In this document: piece by piece, positions 1 through 8,123 of the stretch | Numbering within the stretch: the stretch's first letter is position 1 | Layout of the letters: every line of letters begins with the position of its first letter | DNA from: Actinomycetales bacterium | GTDB lineage: Bacteria > Actinomycetota > Actinomycetes > Actinomycetales > Microbacteriaceae | Direction of reading: 5' to 3' | Length of the DNA stretch: 41,310 bases | NCBI GenBank assembly: GCA_015655415.1 | Contig: JAATFB010000010.1 | Span: 1-41,310 of the forward strand | Notes under the pieces: generated by a model | What the model was told of the DNA's origin: nothing | Database searches by the model: none | Seen by the model: only the letters and a program-made list of their open reading frames with translations | Made by a program: the position numbers and the translations under genes

Positions 1-106
1 GGTCGAGCTGATCCAGCCGATCGCCATGGAGGAGGGCCTCGGCTTCGCGATCCGTGAGGGCGGCCGCACGGTCGGCGCCGGCACGGTGACGAAGATCGTC
101 AAGTAG
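1..106 (+). CDS. tuf: Elongation factor Tu, 3' end only
   Basis: The first 106 bases encode the last 34 residues of EF-Tu in the frame starting at base 2, ending with the TAG at 104-106. The readable tail contains [19 protein letters not shown] and ends TVTKIVK, the highly conserved end of domain 3 of bacterial EF-Tu, the GTPase that carries aminoacyl-tRNA to the ribosome. The gene begins outside the window. It normally closes the str operon (rpsL-rpsG-fusA-tuf), and in many actinobacteria the S10 operon follows soon after; here a 39 kb polysaccharide locus lies between. The last codon and stop are repeated directly downstream as part of a tandem duplication. Confidence 0.97.
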   Translation, partial: VELIQPIAMEEGLGFAIREGGRTVGAGTVTKIVK

Positions 107-153
107 CACCAGACGCATACCGACAGCAAGTAGCACCAGACGCATACCGACAG
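100..153 (+). repeat. 27-bp tandem duplication across the tuf stop codon
   Basis: Two perfect adjacent copies of a 27-base unit lie at 100-126 and 127-153. The unit starts CAAGTAGCACC and ends TACCGACAG. The first copy holds the final Lys codon and stop of tuf; the second is non-coding and joins directly to the terminator stem. Replication slippage or a recombination scar could have made it; the sequence alone does not decide. Confidence 0.95.
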
Positions 154-182
154 AGGGTCGGGCCTTCGGGCCCGGCCCTCTG
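151..182 (+). terminator. Strong hairpin terminator of tuf
   Basis: A 14-bp stem (151-164 with 169-182, one T-G wobble) closes a TTCG tetraloop at 165-168. It lies 45 bases after the tuf stop and ends the str operon. The downstream tract TCGTCTCTCC is only moderately T-rich, which is common in high-GC actinobacteria. Confidence 0.9.
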
Positions 183-240
183 TCGTCTCTCCGGGCTCCG
201 CACGAGGGATGGCTCGCGGGCCCTCTGGTTGAATAACGCC

Positions 241-2052
241 ATGGCCGATTCCGCGCGCGTCCCGAATCGCCGCAGGCGGCGGTTCGTCTGGTGGTCCGTG
301 GCGGGCGTCCTCGCGCTCCTGGTCGTGTGCGGGGTATGGGTCGCGGTCCGGGCGATGCAGGCGCGCGCCGAGCTCGAGGCATCCCTGCCGCTGGCCGACA
401 AGGTCCAGTCGCAGATCGCGTCGGGCGACGCGACCGCCGCGGCGGCGACCACGCGCCGTCTCGCCCGGCATCTGCGCAACGCGCGAGACGAGACCGGCGA
501 CCCGATCTGGCGGGCGGCCGAGATCATCCCCGTCGTCGGCGGCAACCTCTCGGCCGTGCGGCAGGTGGCGTGGGCGGCGTCCGATGCGACGGACCGGTCG
601 ATCGCGCCGCTCGCAAGGCTGGCCGGAACGCTCGACCTGGCACGTCTCGCCCCCCGCGACGGCACGGTGTCGCTGCGACCGCTGGCGGCCGCAGCGCCCG
701 TGGTGACTCGCGCGAACGCGGCCCTGCAGTCCGACCTGAAGTCCGTGCGCGCGATCCGGACCTCGGACACGATCGGCCCCGTCGCCAACGGGGTGCGCAG
801 GCTCGCCGACGCGCTGGCGAAGGCGGCCGCGGCGACCGACGTCGCGAGCCGCGCGGCGCGCCTGCTTCCGACGATGCTGGGAGGCGGCGGCCCGCGCGAT
901 TACCTTCTGGTGTTCCAGAACAACGCCGAGGCGCGTTCCACCGGCGGCATCGTCGGCGCGCTCGCGCTCCTGCACACCGACGACGGCAGGATCACGCTCG
1001 TGCGTCAGGCATCCACCGGCGACCTGCCCGCGCTGGACGGCCCGGCGCTGCCGCTTTCCGCGGCCACCACCACGTTGTACGGCGAGATCACCGGCGAGTT
1101 CGTCCAGGACACCACCTTGACTCCCCACTTCGCCACGTCGGCCGCGCTGGTGCGCGCGATGTGGGAGAGACGCTACGGCACGAAGGTCGACGGCGTCATC
1201 TCGGTGGATCCGGTCGCGCTCGGCTACATCCTCCAGGCGACGGGGCCCGTCGACGTCGGCGGCGGCGCCCAGCTGACGGCCGACAACGCGGTGCAGGTGC
1301 TCCTGAGCGAGTCGTATGCCAGGTTCGGCGATCCGCGGCAGCAGGACGAGTTCTTCGCCGCCGCCGCGGCAGCGGTCTTCACCCGGGTGGCGAGCGGCGC
1401 GTTCGACCCCGCCGCGATGCTGTCGGCCCTGGCCAGGGCGGGCGACGAGCGACGCGTGCTGTTGTGGAGCGCGCACCGCGACGAGCAGGAGATCCTGGCG
1501 GCCACGACCCTGTCCGGCCCGCTCCCGGCGAGCACCTCGACCGAGCACCGGTTCGGGGTCTACCTGAACGACGCCACCGGCGCCAAGATGGACTACTACC
1601 TGCACGCCGGTGTCGGCCTCGGCAGTGCGAGGTGCCGGAAGGACGGCCGTGCGAGCTATCTGGTCAGGGTGACGCTCACCAGTGACGCGCCGGCCGATGC
1701 GGCCACGTCTCTGCCCGGCTACGTGACCGGGGCGGGCCTGTCCGGCGTGCCCGCCGGCGACATCCACACCAGGATCGCCGTCTACGCGCCGAAGGGCTTC
1801 GTCACGGTCGGTGCGAGATCAGGAGGGCGCAGCGTGGAGATCCAGCGGGCGAGGGACGCCGGACACGGTGTGGCACAGACGCTGGTCGCCCTGGCTCCGG
1901 GCCAGAGCGCGACGTACGACTTCCAGTTCGTGGGCGTCGCGGTGGCGGGACGGTCGCCGGTGTCCTCGACGCTCGCCGCGTGGACGACTCCCGGCGTGTG
2001 GGCCACCGATGTGCGTCGCATCGCGTTCGGATGCTCCAGCATCTTGCGCTGA
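241..2052 (+). CDS. DUF4012 domain membrane protein
   Basis: This 603-residue protein has an Arg-rich N-terminus (residues 7-13), one membrane segment at about residues 14-36 ([15 protein letters not shown]), then a large domain that should be extracytoplasmic. The segment around [21 protein letters not shown] (split at [20 protein letters not shown], about residues 219-238) is the hallmark of the DUF4012 family, common at the edge of exopolysaccharide loci in actinobacteria and some Firmicutes; its biochemical role is unknown. ATG 241 was chosen because TTGAAT at 229-234 lies six bases upstream and could be a weak -10 box for a leaderless start. An in-frame TTG at 229 would add four residues. 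No good Shine-Dalgarno is visible for either. It stands alone, 58 bases after the tuf terminator. Confidence 0.85.
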   Translation: MADSARVPNRRRRRFVWWSVAGVLALLVVCGVWVAVRAMQARAELEASLPLADKVQSQIASGDATAAAATTRRLARHLRNARDETGDPIWRAAEIIPVVGGNLSAVRQVAWAASDATDRSIAPLARLAGTLDLARLAPRDGTVSLRPLAAAAPVVTRANAALQSDLKSVRAIRTSDTIGPVANGVRRLADALAKAAAATDVASRAARLLPTMLGGGGPRDYLLVFQNNAEARSTGGIVGALALLHTDDGRITLVRQASTGDLPALDGPALPLSAATTTLYGEITGEFVQDTTLTPHFATSAALVRAMWERRYGTKVDGVISVDPVALGYILQATGPVDVGGGAQLTADNAVQVLLSESYARFGDPRQQDEFFAAAAAAVFTRVASGAFDPAAMLSALARAGDERRVLLWSAHRDEQEILAATTLSGPLPASTSTEHRFGVYLNDATGAKMDYYLHAGVGLGSARCRKDGRASYLVRVTLTSDAPADAATSLPGYVTGAGLSGVPAGDIHTRIAVYAPKGFVTVGARSGGRSVEIQRARDAGHGVAQTLVALAPGQSATYDFQFVGVAVAGRSPVSSTLAAWTTPGVWATDVRRIAFGCSSILR

Positions 2053-2092
2053 TCCTGAGCCAACCTTTGCCTCGCCCACCCCATCGGGGGCA

Positions 2093-2120
2093 TGGTGCGG
2101 TGGCAGGGGGCCGGTAGACT
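2093..2120 (+). promoter_or_regulatory. Promoter of the LAETG protein gene
   Basis: A good -10 box TAGACT lies at 2115-2120, with a weak -35 (TGGTGC, 2093-2098) 16 bases upstream. The expected transcript start near 2127 leaves a leader of under 40 bases, with the Shine-Dalgarno-like AAAGGTAGG just before ATG 2165. Confidence 0.5.
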
Positions 2121-2164
2121 GGCATCACCCGAAATTGCCTCCTAACCCGAAAAGGTAGGCTTCC

Positions 2165-2473
2165 ATGAAGCGCCGTCTTGCGGCGTGTCTCGGCGGGCTC
2201 GGAGTGGTGGCTGCGATCACCATCTCCGCGCCCCTTGCCGCGGCCGCCGACAGTTACGTACCACCCGATCCGTGCAGCAGCAATTGCAGCAGCGCACCGA
2301 TCAAGGTCGTCGATGTGGACCCTGATCCGAGTGACCCCGGTCAGGGCAACGCGCTTGCCGAGACCGGCAGCTCCGTGTCATGGCCTCTGATCGGCCTCGC
2401 CGGAGCGGCAGTCGTCGCCGGCGGAGGCGTGATCCTCGTCTCTTCACGACGTCGCGTTCGCCGAACGAACTGA
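2165..2473 (+). CDS. Small sortase-anchored type surface protein (LAETG)
   Basis: The product has 102 residues. Residues 1-28 form a signal peptide (KRR, hydrophobic core, ALA-like AAAAD cleavage region). The mature part is only about 40 residues and acidic/Pro-rich, with two Cys (37 and 41). LAETG at 64-68 is followed by a hydrophobic segment (73-94) and the basic tail SRRRVRRTN. This is a textbook cell-wall sorting signal, and LAxTG is the type used by class E sortases in high-GC Gram-positives. No sortase gene is in the window. A good -10 box and the ribosome site AAAGGTAGG precede ATG 2165. Function is unknown; with so small a mature part it could be a wall-linked attachment point rather than an enzyme. 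It could also simply stay as a membrane protein if no matching sortase exists. Confidence 0.8.
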   Translation: MKRRLAACLGGLGVVAAITISAPLAAAADSYVPPDPCSSNCSSAPIKVVDVDPDPSDPGQGNALAETGSSVSWPLIGLAGAAVVAGGGVILVSSRRRVRRTN

Positions 2474-2485
2474 CGCCCGAGTCCC

Positions 2486-2548
2486 GGTCGACGTGCTGAG
2501 TCGCGCCCGACACGGGGGACCCCCGGGCTCCCCGGTCGTGCGTCGACC
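2486..2548 (+). terminator. Candidate terminator after the LAETG gene
   Basis: GGTCGACG at 2486-2493 pairs perfectly with CGTCGACC at 2541-2548. The 47 bases between can fold further (CACG at 2511-2514 with CGTG at 2537-2540, plus G/C runs). No T-tract follows, so this is only a candidate. Confidence 0.35.
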
Positions 2549-2582
2549 TCCTTTCGATTGCCCCTAACGAGGGACATGAGAA

Positions 2583-2612
2583 TTGCTCAGCATTCACTAG
2601 ACTCGCCATACT
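2583..2612 (+). promoter_or_regulatory. Promoter of the priming glycosyltransferase unit
   Basis: TTGCTC (2583-2588) and CATACT (2607-2612) are separated by 18 bases and fit a housekeeping promoter. An overlapping alternative -10, TAGACT at 2598-2603, lacks a convincing -35. Transcription from here gives a leader of about 180 bases before ATG 2799. Confidence 0.5.
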
Positions 2613-2625
2613 GAGGTTCCCTCAA

Positions 2626-2749
2626 CTCTCCGGATCTGAGCCGGGGAGGAGGAGAAGGCCTCGCAAGCGCAACTCGCTTACCCGAACCCGAGACGCCGCG
2701 TGGCGTCGTCGGCACGGGCGGCGCGCAGGACCCGAACTGCGCGCCGCCC
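2626..2749 (+). promoter_or_regulatory. Three-hairpin 5' leader before the priming transferase
   Basis: This part of the 325-base gap holds three successive stems: 2626-2633 with 2641-2648 (8 bp, one G-T); 2692-2697 with 2702-2707 (6 bp); and 2716-2728 with 2737-2749 (13 bp, perfect, 8-base loop). The octamer ACCCGAAC occurs at 2680-2687 and again at 2730-2737, spanning most of the third loop and the first base of its 3' arm. The last hairpin ends 49 bases before the start codon and has no T-tract. It could act as an attenuator, an RNA-stability element or a processing site; no known riboswitch family was recognised. Confidence 0.4.
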
Positions 2750-2798
2750 CATTCTGTCGACAGACCTGCCGCGCCCTCTCCCTGCCCTGAGGGCCCCG

Positions 2799-4307
2799 AT
2801 GACTGAACTCGACGAGCGTCCGTCGATCGCCGTCGCACGGCCGACCCTCCGCGGCCTGACACGTGGCGGCCGCACCGCGAACCTCTCCGCCGAGCAGCGA
2901 TGGAGCCGCGGGTACCGGGCCCGGCTGATCATCAGCGACGCACTGATCACCACGGCGTCGGTCGGAGGCGCGTTCGTCGCGCGCTTCGGATTCCACAGCG
3001 ACGACCTCGGGGGCCTCGACGAGCTGTACTGGCTGATCGGCTCCGTCGTCGTGGTGACCTGGCTCGTGCTCCTGGCGGCCTTCCGCACCCGCGACCCGCA
3101 CGTCATCGGGGTCGGCTTCACCGAATACCGGCGGGTCGCCAGCGCGAGCGCGCTGACCTTCGGCTCGCTCGCGATCGTCTTCCTCATCGGCAAGGTGGAG
3201 GTGGCACGCGGGTTCTTCGTGCTGACGCTTCCCATCGGCGTGGTCGCCCTGACGCTCAGCCGATGGCTGTGGCGGCAGTGGCTGTCGCGGCAACGGGCCA
3301 AGGGCCGCTATCTCTCGCGGGCCCTTGTGGGCGGCTCGCTCACCGACATCGCGTACGTCGTTGACCAGCTCGAGCGCAAGGCGGGAGCCACCTATCACGT
3401 GATCGGCGCGGCGGTCGACGACAGCTCCGCGGTAGCGGGCGAGGACAACGGGCTCGGCGTTCCGATCGTCGCCGACCTCTCCAACATCGCGATGGCTGCC
3501 GCGAACCTGCATGTCGACACGGTCATACTCGCCGGGCAGCCGAGCGATGACCGCGGGTTCGTGCGCGACCTCAGCTGGAAGCTGGAGGGGGCGGCGACGG
3601 ACCTCGTGCTCGCCGCGGGGCTGACGGATGTGGCGGGTCCGCGCATCCACTTCCGACCCGTCGAGGGCCTGCCTCTCATCCATGTGGAGATCCCCCAGTT
3701 CGACGGGACGAAGCATGTGCTCAAGCGCGCGCTCGACGTCGTGCTGTCCGGGCTCGCGCTGGCGGTGCTGGCACCGCTGTTCCTCGTGCTCGCCGTGCTC
3801 GTGCGCGTGGACAGCACCGGTGGCGCGATCTTCTCGCAACAGCGGGTCGGCCGCGACGGCGAGACGTTCACCATGTACAAGTTCCGCAGCATGGTGACCT
3901 CGTCCGAGGACGACATCGCGCAGCTCGCGGATCGCAACGAGGGCTCCGGAGTGCTCTTCAAGGTCAAGGCCGACCCGCGGGTGACGCGCGTCGGACGGTT
4001 CATCCGCAAGTACTCCCTCGACGAGCTGCCACAGCTGTGGAACGTCTTCGTCGGCGACATGAGCCTCGTGGGGCCTCGCCCGCCGTTGCCGCGCGAGGTC
4101 GCCGCCTACGAGAACCACGTCCACCGCAGGCTGTTCATCAAGCCGGGGCTCACCGGCATGTGGCAGATCAACGGCCGCAGCGACCTGAGCTGGGACGAGA
4201 GCGTCCGCCTCGACCTCTACTACGTGGAGAACTGGTCGCTGATGGGCGACATCATCATCCTGTGGCGTACCGTGAAGGTGCTGGTGAGCCCGGTCGGCGC
4301 GTACTGA
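2799..4307 (+). CDS. Polyprenyl glycosylphosphotransferase (priming enzyme)
   Basis: This integral membrane enzyme moves a sugar-1-phosphate from a nucleotide sugar to undecaprenyl phosphate, starting repeat-unit or chain synthesis. The 502-residue protein has the usual family build: several N-terminal membrane helices (about residues 45-160), a nucleotide-binding-fold-like middle region, a membrane helix at about 309-335 (ALDVVLSGLALAVLAP), and the C-terminal catalytic domain. That domain has FSQQRVGRDGETFTMYKFRSM-like residues (345-366), DELPQLWNVFVGDMSLVGPR (about 407-426) and the closing GLTGMWQINGRSDLSW. ATG 2799 is preceded by TGAGGG; the frame is open further upstream, but that part runs through the leader hairpins and reads as Arg-rich non-coding sequence. 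The sugar cannot be told; WcaJ/CpsE-like glucose or galactose transfer is usual for this architecture. Confidence 0.93.
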   Translation: MTELDERPSIAVARPTLRGLTRGGRTANLSAEQRWSRGYRARLIISDALITTASVGGAFVARFGFHSDDLGGLDELYWLIGSVVVVTWLVLLAAFRTRDPHVIGVGFTEYRRVASASALTFGSLAIVFLIGKVEVARGFFVLTLPIGVVALTLSRWLWRQWLSRQRAKGRYLSRALVGGSLTDIAYVVDQLERKAGATYHVIGAAVDDSSAVAGEDNGLGVPIVADLSNIAMAAANLHVDTVILAGQPSDDRGFVRDLSWKLEGAATDLVLAAGLTDVAGPRIHFRPVEGLPLIHVEIPQFDGTKHVLKRALDVVLSGLALAVLAPLFLVLAVLVRVDSTGGAIFSQQRVGRDGETFTMYKFRSMVTSSEDDIAQLADRNEGSGVLFKVKADPRVTRVGRFIRKYSLDELPQLWNVFVGDMSLVGPRPPLPREVAAYENHVHRRLFIKPGLTGMWQINGRSDLSWDESVRLDLYYVENWSLMGDIIILWRTVKVLVSPVGAY

Positions 4308-4411
4308 CGCTCCCGTCGTCGCAGACGCGCACCGCCGGCGAGGGCGCTCGCCGCATCGCCCCGTCGTGATGGGCGTCGCGCCGTGGTCCGTGCCGATCCT
4401 CAGGAGGGGAT

Positions 4412-5245
4412 GTGACGAACGGAGCATCGCGGCGACCGGTCGGTCGTGGCGTCGCCGCGATGAGCGTGGTCGCGGGATTCGCGCTCGCCCTTGTCCTCGT
4501 GTACGTGGTGTTGGTGTGCACGCGCCCCGGCCAGTGGATCGACAGCGGATCGTTCGGAGCGCTCGGCGTGATCGGCGCACCGCTGGGCTCGGGATGCGAG
4601 ATCGTCCGGTGGGCCGCCACGCTCCTGCTGGCCGCGGGCGCGGCGGTGTCGTGCGGCCTCGCCCTGGCCCATCGCAGACGGGGCGACGCCGCACGGGCGG
4701 GGCTGGTGGTCGTGCTCTCCGTCGCGGGCTGCGAGCTGATGAAGCTCGCCCTGCCGCGCCCGGCACTGGGCGTGAGCGGCTATGAGGACAACACCTTTCC
4801 GAGCGGCCACGTGGCACTGGCGTTCTCCGCCGCGCTGGCGATCGGCATCGCGGCGCCGGTGGGACGAGGCCGGCGAGCCGCTCTCGGCACCGCGACGGCA
4901 CTGACCATCGCCGTGTCGTGGGCGTCCGTGCTGTCGTTCGCGCACCGGCCGAGCGACGCCATCGGAGCGGCTCTCGTGGTCGGTACGGCGGCCTCGATCG
5001 TCCTCTTCGGCCGTCCCCCGGCCGGCTCGGGGCATGGGGCGTTGATAGCGGTGGCGTGCCTGGCGCCGGCATCCGTGGCGCTGGTGGCGACGGCACGTCT
5101 GATCTCCGCGGCCACACCGGGGATCGGGGATCCGCTGGAGGCCTCGGGCTGGTTGGCCCTGTGCGCCGTGAGCGTCGTCGCCGTGCTCGTCCTCGCCCCA
5201 GCCGCGCGGCCCGCGGGGGCCGGGGGAGCGACGGACGCGCGGTGA
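4412..5245 (+). CDS. PAP2-family membrane phosphatase
   Basis: This 277-residue multi-pass membrane protein carries the three phosphatase signatures of the PAP2 superfamily: KLALPRP (about 110-116), PSGH (130-133) and a third motif SFAHRPSD (174-181) with the conserved His and Asp. Family members remove phosphate from lipid phosphates or pyrophosphates such as undecaprenyl pyrophosphate. Placed 104 bases after the priming transferase, it probably recycles or primes the lipid carrier for the same pathway (inference). The start is GTG 4412, with a strong AGGAGGGG four bases upstream. A 6-bp hairpin at 4337-4352 lies in the gap before it and may only partly stop transcription from upstream. Confidence 0.88.
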   Translation: MTNGASRRPVGRGVAAMSVVAGFALALVLVYVVLVCTRPGQWIDSGSFGALGVIGAPLGSGCEIVRWAATLLLAAGAAVSCGLALAHRRRGDAARAGLVVVLSVAGCELMKLALPRPALGVSGYEDNTFPSGHVALAFSAALAIGIAAPVGRGRRAALGTATALTIAVSWASVLSFAHRPSDAIGAALVVGTAASIVLFGRPPAGSGHGALIAVACLAPASVALVATARLISAATPGIGDPLEASGWLALCAVSVVAVLVLAPAARPAGAGGATDAR

Positions 5246-5274
5246 CACCACGGCGATCCGCGCTGCCGAGGATG

Positions 5275-5296
5275 CCCGCGCGAGGACGCGCGCGGG
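5275..5296. terminator. Bidirectional terminator between convergent units
   Basis: CCCGCGCG (5275-5282) pairs perfectly with CGCGCGGG (5289-5296) around a 6-base loop. It sits in the 59-base gap between the convergent PAP2 and GT2 genes, where a shared terminator is expected. It has no T-tract on either side. Confidence 0.55.
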
Positions 5297-5304
5297 GAGC
5301 CGGG

Positions 5305-6264
5305 TCAGCTCGTCCGGTCCCCCGGGAGCCCTGAGTCGCCGGCGCGCCGAGCGGCCGCGGCCTGTGCGACCTGCTGCGCGCGCAGCCGACCGGCCCCAGG
5401 ATTCATTCCGACCGCGTTGGCGACGTCGCGTGCCATCGCCCGCCAGCGCGGGAACACCCACGACGGCCCCAGCGTCGACCACGTGCGGAGCTTCTCGGCG
5501 AAGGGGAGCTCGCTGTGCGCCACGCCCCGATACATCTCGATGTTCGTCCGGGTCTCGGCGAACGACCGGTCCCCCCGCTGTCCGGGCGCGAACCACGCCG
5601 ACGCCGTGGAGCCCTGCACCGACACCTGTGCGTCGTGCCGGCGCTGCAGGAACGCCTGCTCGGGCGCCGTCGCCATCCTGCCCGCGCACAGCAGCTCCAC
5701 CAGCAGGACCATGTCGTCGCCGAGGACGGAACGGATGCCGCGCGTCTTGCGCAGCGCCGACATCCTGATCACGCCGTACATCGGATGTGACGCCTGCGCA
5801 CGCAGCATGTTCCTCACCCTTTCGTGCGCGGTCGCGGCGTCCAGTCCCATCTCCGCGTCGTCGAGGTCCTCGTAGATCACGCCCTCGCCGTTGATGATGC
5901 GGGTGCGCGGGCACGCGAACACCGTCTCAGGACCCCCGTCGTCCAACACTGCGATGCTCGCCCGGGTGAAGTCCGGGAGCTTGATGTCGTCGGCGGCCAT
6001 CCAGCTGAAGAGCTCCGTCTCGCACAGCGCCATGACGTTCTGGTAGTTCCAGATGCCACCGCGGTTCTCCTCGTAGCGGTGATACTCGATCCGGTCGTCG
6101 GCCTCGGCGGCCGCGCGGCAGATCTCCTCGGTCCCGTCGGTGGACCCGTTGTCGGAGATCACGATGCGGATGTCCGACTCGTTCTGCGCCTGCACGGAGC
6201 CGAGGGCGGCACCGAGGTAGCGCTCGCCGTTGTAGACGGGGATTCCGAAGGTGAGGCGTGTCAT
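5305..6264 (-). CDS. Family 2 glycosyltransferase
   Basis: This 319-residue GT2 (GT-A fold) enzyme opens with FGIPVYNGERYLGAALGSV and continues with VISDNGSTDGTEEI, the nucleotide-binding half of the family. The metal-binding acidic motif is in FSWMAADDIKLP (about residues 87-98). It lacks long C-terminal membrane helices, so it is probably a cytoplasmic or membrane-associated enzyme adding one sugar to the lipid-linked intermediate. Its ATG overlaps the stop of the PIG-L gene by four bases (ATGA, 6261-6264), which implies translational coupling. It is the last gene of a five-gene minus-strand operon. Donor and acceptor are unknown; the operon context suggests a CDP-sugar-related residue (inference). 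Confidence 0.9.
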   Translation of the reverse strand: MTRLTFGIPVYNGERYLGAALGSVQAQNESDIRIVISDNGSTDGTEEICRAAAEADDRIEYHRYEENRGGIWNYQNVMALCETELFSWMAADDIKLPDFTRASIAVLDDGGPETVFACPRTRIINGEGVIYEDLDDAEMGLDAATAHERVRNMLRAQASHPMYGVIRMSALRKTRGIRSVLGDDMVLLVELLCAGRMATAPEQAFLQRRHDAQVSVQGSTASAWFAPGQRGDRSFAETRTNIEMYRGVAHSELPFAEKLRTWSTLGPSWVFPRWRAMARDVANAVGMNPGAGRLRAQQVAQAAAARRAGDSGLPGDRTS

Positions 6265-6905
6265 CGTGGCTCCGTCGAGATGAGCAGCTTCGCGACCGAG
6301 AACGCCTCGGCGTACCGGGCCTGTGCCTCGGCGCCGCGCAGCCGCATGATGCTGAGGAAGAACTCATCGTCCCACCAGTCCCGGTCGTGCTGCGACGGGT
6401 ACATCGCGTTCAGGAGCTCCACCTTGCGCGCTGCGATCACGTCGGAGACCGGGAGATAGACGTTGGGGCGAGCGAGGTCGCCGTCCCATTTGGGGATCTC
6501 GTAGTGCAGCACGAGGGGCCCGCGCCAGACCGTGGGGATCAGCCGTCCCAACAGCCGGTGGTCCTGGTGCGCGTCGTCGGCGTGCGGCACGAAGACGACG
6601 TCGGGTCGCGGGTTCGCCTCGCGGAAGCCGTGCAGCAGATCCTTGACCGCTCCCCAGTGCTCCGGCAGCCGGGCGTCGGGGAGCCCGCCGAACACGGGCT
6701 CGCGCCGGGCGCCGAAGGCCGCGGCGGCGCGTCGGGCCTCCTCCTGCCGTTCGGGCGTCCCGGTGAGCACCAGCGTGCGGATGTCGGCATCGCCCCGCTC
6801 CGCGAGCGCGAGCAGCGTCGCGCCGCATCCGATCTCGACGTCGTCGGGGTGGGCGCCGACGGCGAGCACGGTCAGCGGACCGGCAGGCAGGCCGAGCGTC
6901 GTCAT
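6261..6905 (-). CDS. PIG-L (LmbE) family deacetylase
   Basis: This 214-residue zinc hydrolase has the family's metal-binding signature AHPDD (in AVGAHPDDVEIGCGATLLAL, about residues 17-21) and the second site HADDAHQDH near residue 109-117. Related enzymes remove acetyl groups from N-acetyl sugars or sugar-like metabolites (GlcNAc-PI, mycothiol intermediates, antibiotic glycosides). The start ATG at 6905 overlaps the upstream stop (ATGA, 6902-6905), and its own stop overlaps the next gene in the same way, so all three are coupled. In this operon it may unmask an amino sugar, either on the nucleotide sugar or on the lipid-linked glycan (inference). An upstream in-frame extension exists but lies inside the preceding gene. 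Confidence 0.9.
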   Translation of the reverse strand: MTTLGLPAGPLTVLAVGAHPDDVEIGCGATLLALAERGDADIRTLVLTGTPERQEEARRAAAAFGARREPVFGGLPDARLPEHWGAVKDLLHGFREANPRPDVVFVPHADDAHQDHRLLGRLIPTVWRGPLVLHYEIPKWDGDLARPNVYLPVSDVIAARKVELLNAMYPSQHDRDWWDDEFFLSIMRLRGAEAQARYAEAFSVAKLLISTEPR

Positions 6906-8095
6906 GGCCGGCCCCTCGTCGCCAGCAGCATGCGCTCGACGTCGTGCCACTGCGCATCGAGCCGTTGTCTGGCCGCATCGACGGCCGCGTCGATCCTCGG
7001 AGCCAGGGCCTCGGCCTGCGCCGAGAGACGGAGGGCCGCCTCCGCGACCGTGTGCGCGTCGAACGACTCGATGTCGTGGTGCTCCACGGGCAGGCCGAGC
7101 TGGTCGAGGATCGCGCGATGCTTCTCGGCGTATCCGATGGAGAGGGCGGGGGTCCCCGCCAGAAGCGCCATGACCAGAGTGTGGTAGCGCGAGGCCACGA
7201 CCACGTGCGCGGCCGACATCTCGGCCACGAGACCCTCGGGACTGCGGGCGTCGACCACCGGGGTCGCATCCCCGAGATCGGCGGCGAGCACGCGAGCGAA
7301 CTCGAGATCCCCCTCGTCGCCGCCGACGAGCCGCACCACATGGCCGTGGCCCTGTAGCGCACGCGCGAGGGCGAGCATCCCCAGCGTGTAGCGCTCGTGC
7401 ACCGCCTCGCTCGTCTCATGCGCGCTGTCCCGGCCCCAGTAGTCCATCACCCCGAGGTCGACCCTCGGCTGCGACGCTCGCGCCGAGCGGGGCGGACGCA
7501 GCGCCAGGGCCAAGTCGGTGACCACCGCGTCCGCCGCCGCCGCCCCCAGCCCGTTGGCGACCATGTTCGCCCGCGACGCCGCGTCGCGATACGAACGATA
7601 GGCGGCCGCCCTTCCCGCTCCGCGCACGAAGAACCGCGCCAGCCGCCGGGGAAGCCGCTCGACCCCGATGTCCAGCAGCAGGAACGGGCGACGTGCCAGG
7701 CGGCTGCCCCGGCCGAGTGCCCAGATCTCGAACGGGGTGCCGAACGCGCCCGATCCGTAGCGCTCGAGCCCGCCGGTGCCGGCGACGATCACGGCATCCA
7801 CCGAGCGTGCGGCGGCGAACGCTCCGCGCAGGAGCCGCAGGCGATTGGACGCCGTCGAGAGGGCACGCCCCAGCCTCGACGCACCCCGGCCCTCCACGGG
7901 CCGGCCCAGGCTCACGGCGGGGACGCCGTGCAGCGCGGACGCGGCGTCCGGGTCCTCGCAGAACAGGACGGGCTCGTACTCGTTGCGGTCGAGCCGGTGC
8001 AGGAGGGCCGTGAGCGTCGCCTCGTTGCCGAAGTTGCCGCGCCCGAAGACCCCCCAGAGGCCGAGCCGGGTCTTCGGCGCAGTCACGTTCCGCAT
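6902..8095 (-). CDS. Polysaccharide pyruvyl transferase family protein
   Basis: The 397-residue protein starts with RLGLWGVFGRGNFGNEATL, matching the G-N-x-G-[DN]-E-A motif at the N-terminus of the pyruvyl transferase (CsaB/WcaK) family. It has the characteristic C-terminal block VVASRYHTLVMALLAGTPAL followed by SIGYAEKHRAIL, with the conserved S-R-x-H and the Y...K. Members use phosphoenolpyruvate to add ketal-linked pyruvate to cell-wall or exopolysaccharide sugars, giving them negative charge; in Gram-positives such sites can anchor SLH proteins. ATG 8095 lies 28 bases after rfbF; longer in-frame starts would fall inside rfbF. Some family members are not proven pyruvyltransferases, so the exact reaction is inferred. 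Confidence 0.85.
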   Translation of the reverse strand: MRNVTAPKTRLGLWGVFGRGNFGNEATLTALLHRLDRNEYEPVLFCEDPDAASALHGVPAVSLGRPVEGRGASRLGRALSTASNRLRLLRGAFAAARSVDAVIVAGTGGLERYGSGAFGTPFEIWALGRGSRLARRPFLLLDIGVERLPRRLARFFVRGAGRAAAYRSYRDAASRANMVANGLGAAAADAVVTDLALALRPPRSARASQPRVDLGVMDYWGRDSAHETSEAVHERYTLGMLALARALQGHGHVVRLVGGDEGDLEFARVLAADLGDATPVVDARSPEGLVAEMSAAHVVVASRYHTLVMALLAGTPALSIGYAEKHRAILDQLGLPVEHHDIESFDAHTVAEAALRLSAQAEALAPRIDAAVDAARQRLDAQWHDVERMLLATRGRP

Positions 8096-8123
8096 GCCCG
8101 ACGCCCGCCGGCAGACCCCGGGC

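Noticed and set aside
2700..2798. Earlier start for the priming glycosyltransferase at 2700
   Set aside because: The extra 33 residues are Arg-rich and cover the 13-bp leader hairpin; ATG 2799 has a better ribosome site.
99..5914. Many long overlapping open frames on the opposite strand and in other phases (for example minus 2622-5117)
   Set aside because: They are Arg/Pro/Ala-rich shadows caused by high GC; they lack ribosome sites and family motifs and overlap clearly real genes.
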